Origin: JADFDG01 sp965232985
GTDB taxonomy: Bacteria; Pseudomonadota; Gammaproteobacteria; Pseudomonadales; JADFDG01
NCBI GenBank assembly: GCA_965232985.1
Contig: CBDDRC010000024.1
Span: forward strand, 1 to 6,589
DNA length: 6,589 nucleotides
Reading direction: 5' to 3'
Shown: positions 6,128 to 6,589 of the stretch, piece by piece
Layout of the letters: every line of letters begins with the position of its first letter
Numbering within the stretch: position 1 is the first letter of the stretch
Made by a program: the position numbers and the translations under genes
The notes under the pieces: model-generated
Databases searched by the model: none
The model's input: only the letters and a program-made list of their open reading frames with translations
What the model was told of the DNA's origin: nothing

Positions 6128-6589
6128 ATGACTGCCATCCGTACCGTCGAAGGCGACTTCCGCAATTGCACCGGCCGCTACGCGCTGGTTGTTGCGCGTT
6201 TCAATGCATTCGTGGTCGAGAGCCTGCTGGCGGGCGCCATCGATACGCTCCGGCGCCACGGCATCAAGGACGAAGACATCACGGTGTTCCGCGTGCCCGG
6301 TGCATGGGAGCTGCCGCTTGCCGTCAAGCGCGTTGCCGCCACCAAAAAGTTCGACGCGGTCGTTGCGCTCGGCGCGGTGATCCGTGGCGGCACGGCACAC
6401 TTCGAGTATGTCGCCGGTGAAGCTGCGAAGGGCTTGGCGGCGGTGGGTCTGAATGCCGATCTGCCGGTGATCTTCGGGGTGCTCACGGTCGATTCCATTG
6501 AACAGGCCATCGAGCGCGCCGGCACCAAGGCCGGCAACAAGGGCGCCGAGGCGGCAGCCGGTGCGCTCGAAATGGTCAGCCTGCTGCGG
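6128..6589 (+). CDS. ribH: 6,7-dimethyl-8-ribityllumazine synthase, truncated by the window edge
   Basis: Condenses the four-carbon phosphate made by RibB with the ribitylamino-pyrimidine to form lumazine, the substrate of RibE; family members assemble as pentamers or icosahedral shells. 154 codons are visible without a stop, against about 156 in E. coli, so only the last few residues are missing. The sequence shows the substrate-binding ARFN (23-26), VPGAWELP (56-63), GAVIRGGTAHFEYV (82-95) with catalytic H91, FGVLT (116-120), and IERAGTKAGNKGAEAA (128-143) with the conserved phosphate-binding R130. The start is set by the AGAGGA site 8 nt upstream and the 4-nt gap after ribBA. In related genomes nusB usually follows, just outside this window. 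In E. coli naming the gene is ribE (ribH elsewhere). Confidence 0.96.
   Translation, partial: MTAIRTVEGDFRNCTGRYALVVARFNAFVVESLLAGAIDTLRRHGIKDEDITVFRVPGAWELPLAVKRVAATKKFDAVVALGAVIRGGTAHFEYVAGEAAKGLAAVGLNADLPVIFGVLTVDSIEQAIERAGTKAGNKGAEAAAGALEMVSLLR

Noticed and set aside
4279..6171. Open frame of 630 codons on the minus strand opposite ribE and ribBA
   Set aside because: It lies wholly antisense to two well-conserved genes. Its translation is rich in His, Arg and Gln with no recognisable domain, as expected for an antisense frame in high-G+C coding DNA.

Overview
The window is ordinary, tightly packed chromosome of high G+C content. It carries seven genes, all recognisable housekeeping families. 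The protein sequences (a GlyA of the Escherichia coli subtype, EttA, and the order glyA-nrdR-ribD-ribE-ribBA-ribH) point to a proteobacterium, most likely a gammaproteobacterium. I cannot place it to genus. No mobile element, phage, CRISPR array, tRNA or rRNA is visible, and base use looks uniform across the window.

Layout. On the minus strand, 1-1184 encodes the N-terminal ~394 residues of the ABC-F translation factor EttA; its C-terminus lies beyond the left edge. A 175-bp divergent intergenic region (1185-1359) follows, holding a perfect 19-bp inverted repeat whose two arms each contain a -10-like hexamer pointing outward, one towards ettA and one towards glyA. From 1360 to the right edge everything is on the plus strand: glyA (serine hydroxymethyltransferase), nrdR (repressor of ribonucleotide reductase genes), ribD (bifunctional deaminase/reductase), ribE (riboflavin synthase), ribBA (DHBP synthase with a degenerate GTP cyclohydrolase II-like domain) and ribH (lumazine synthase, cut at or within a few codons of its end). 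Gaps between the plus-strand genes are 38, 29, 26, 36 and 4 bp, and none holds a convincing terminator, so glyA to ribH could be one transcription unit.

How the genes work together. RibD turns the GTP cyclohydrolase II product into the ribitylamino-pyrimidine precursor. The RibB domain makes the four-carbon unit from ribulose 5-phosphate. RibH joins the two into lumazine, and RibE dismutates lumazine to riboflavin. The missing step is GTP cyclohydrolase II: the C-terminal domain of ribBA has lost all three zinc cysteines and the later catalytic motif, so a separate ribA is expected elsewhere in the genome. GlyA supplies glycine and one-carbon units, NrdR adjusts deoxynucleotide supply, and EttA gates translation elongation according to energy state.

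I found no undescribed system. The points most worth a second look are the mirrored-promoter inverted repeat, the RibBX-type degeneration, and a strong stem-loop between glyA and nrdR.
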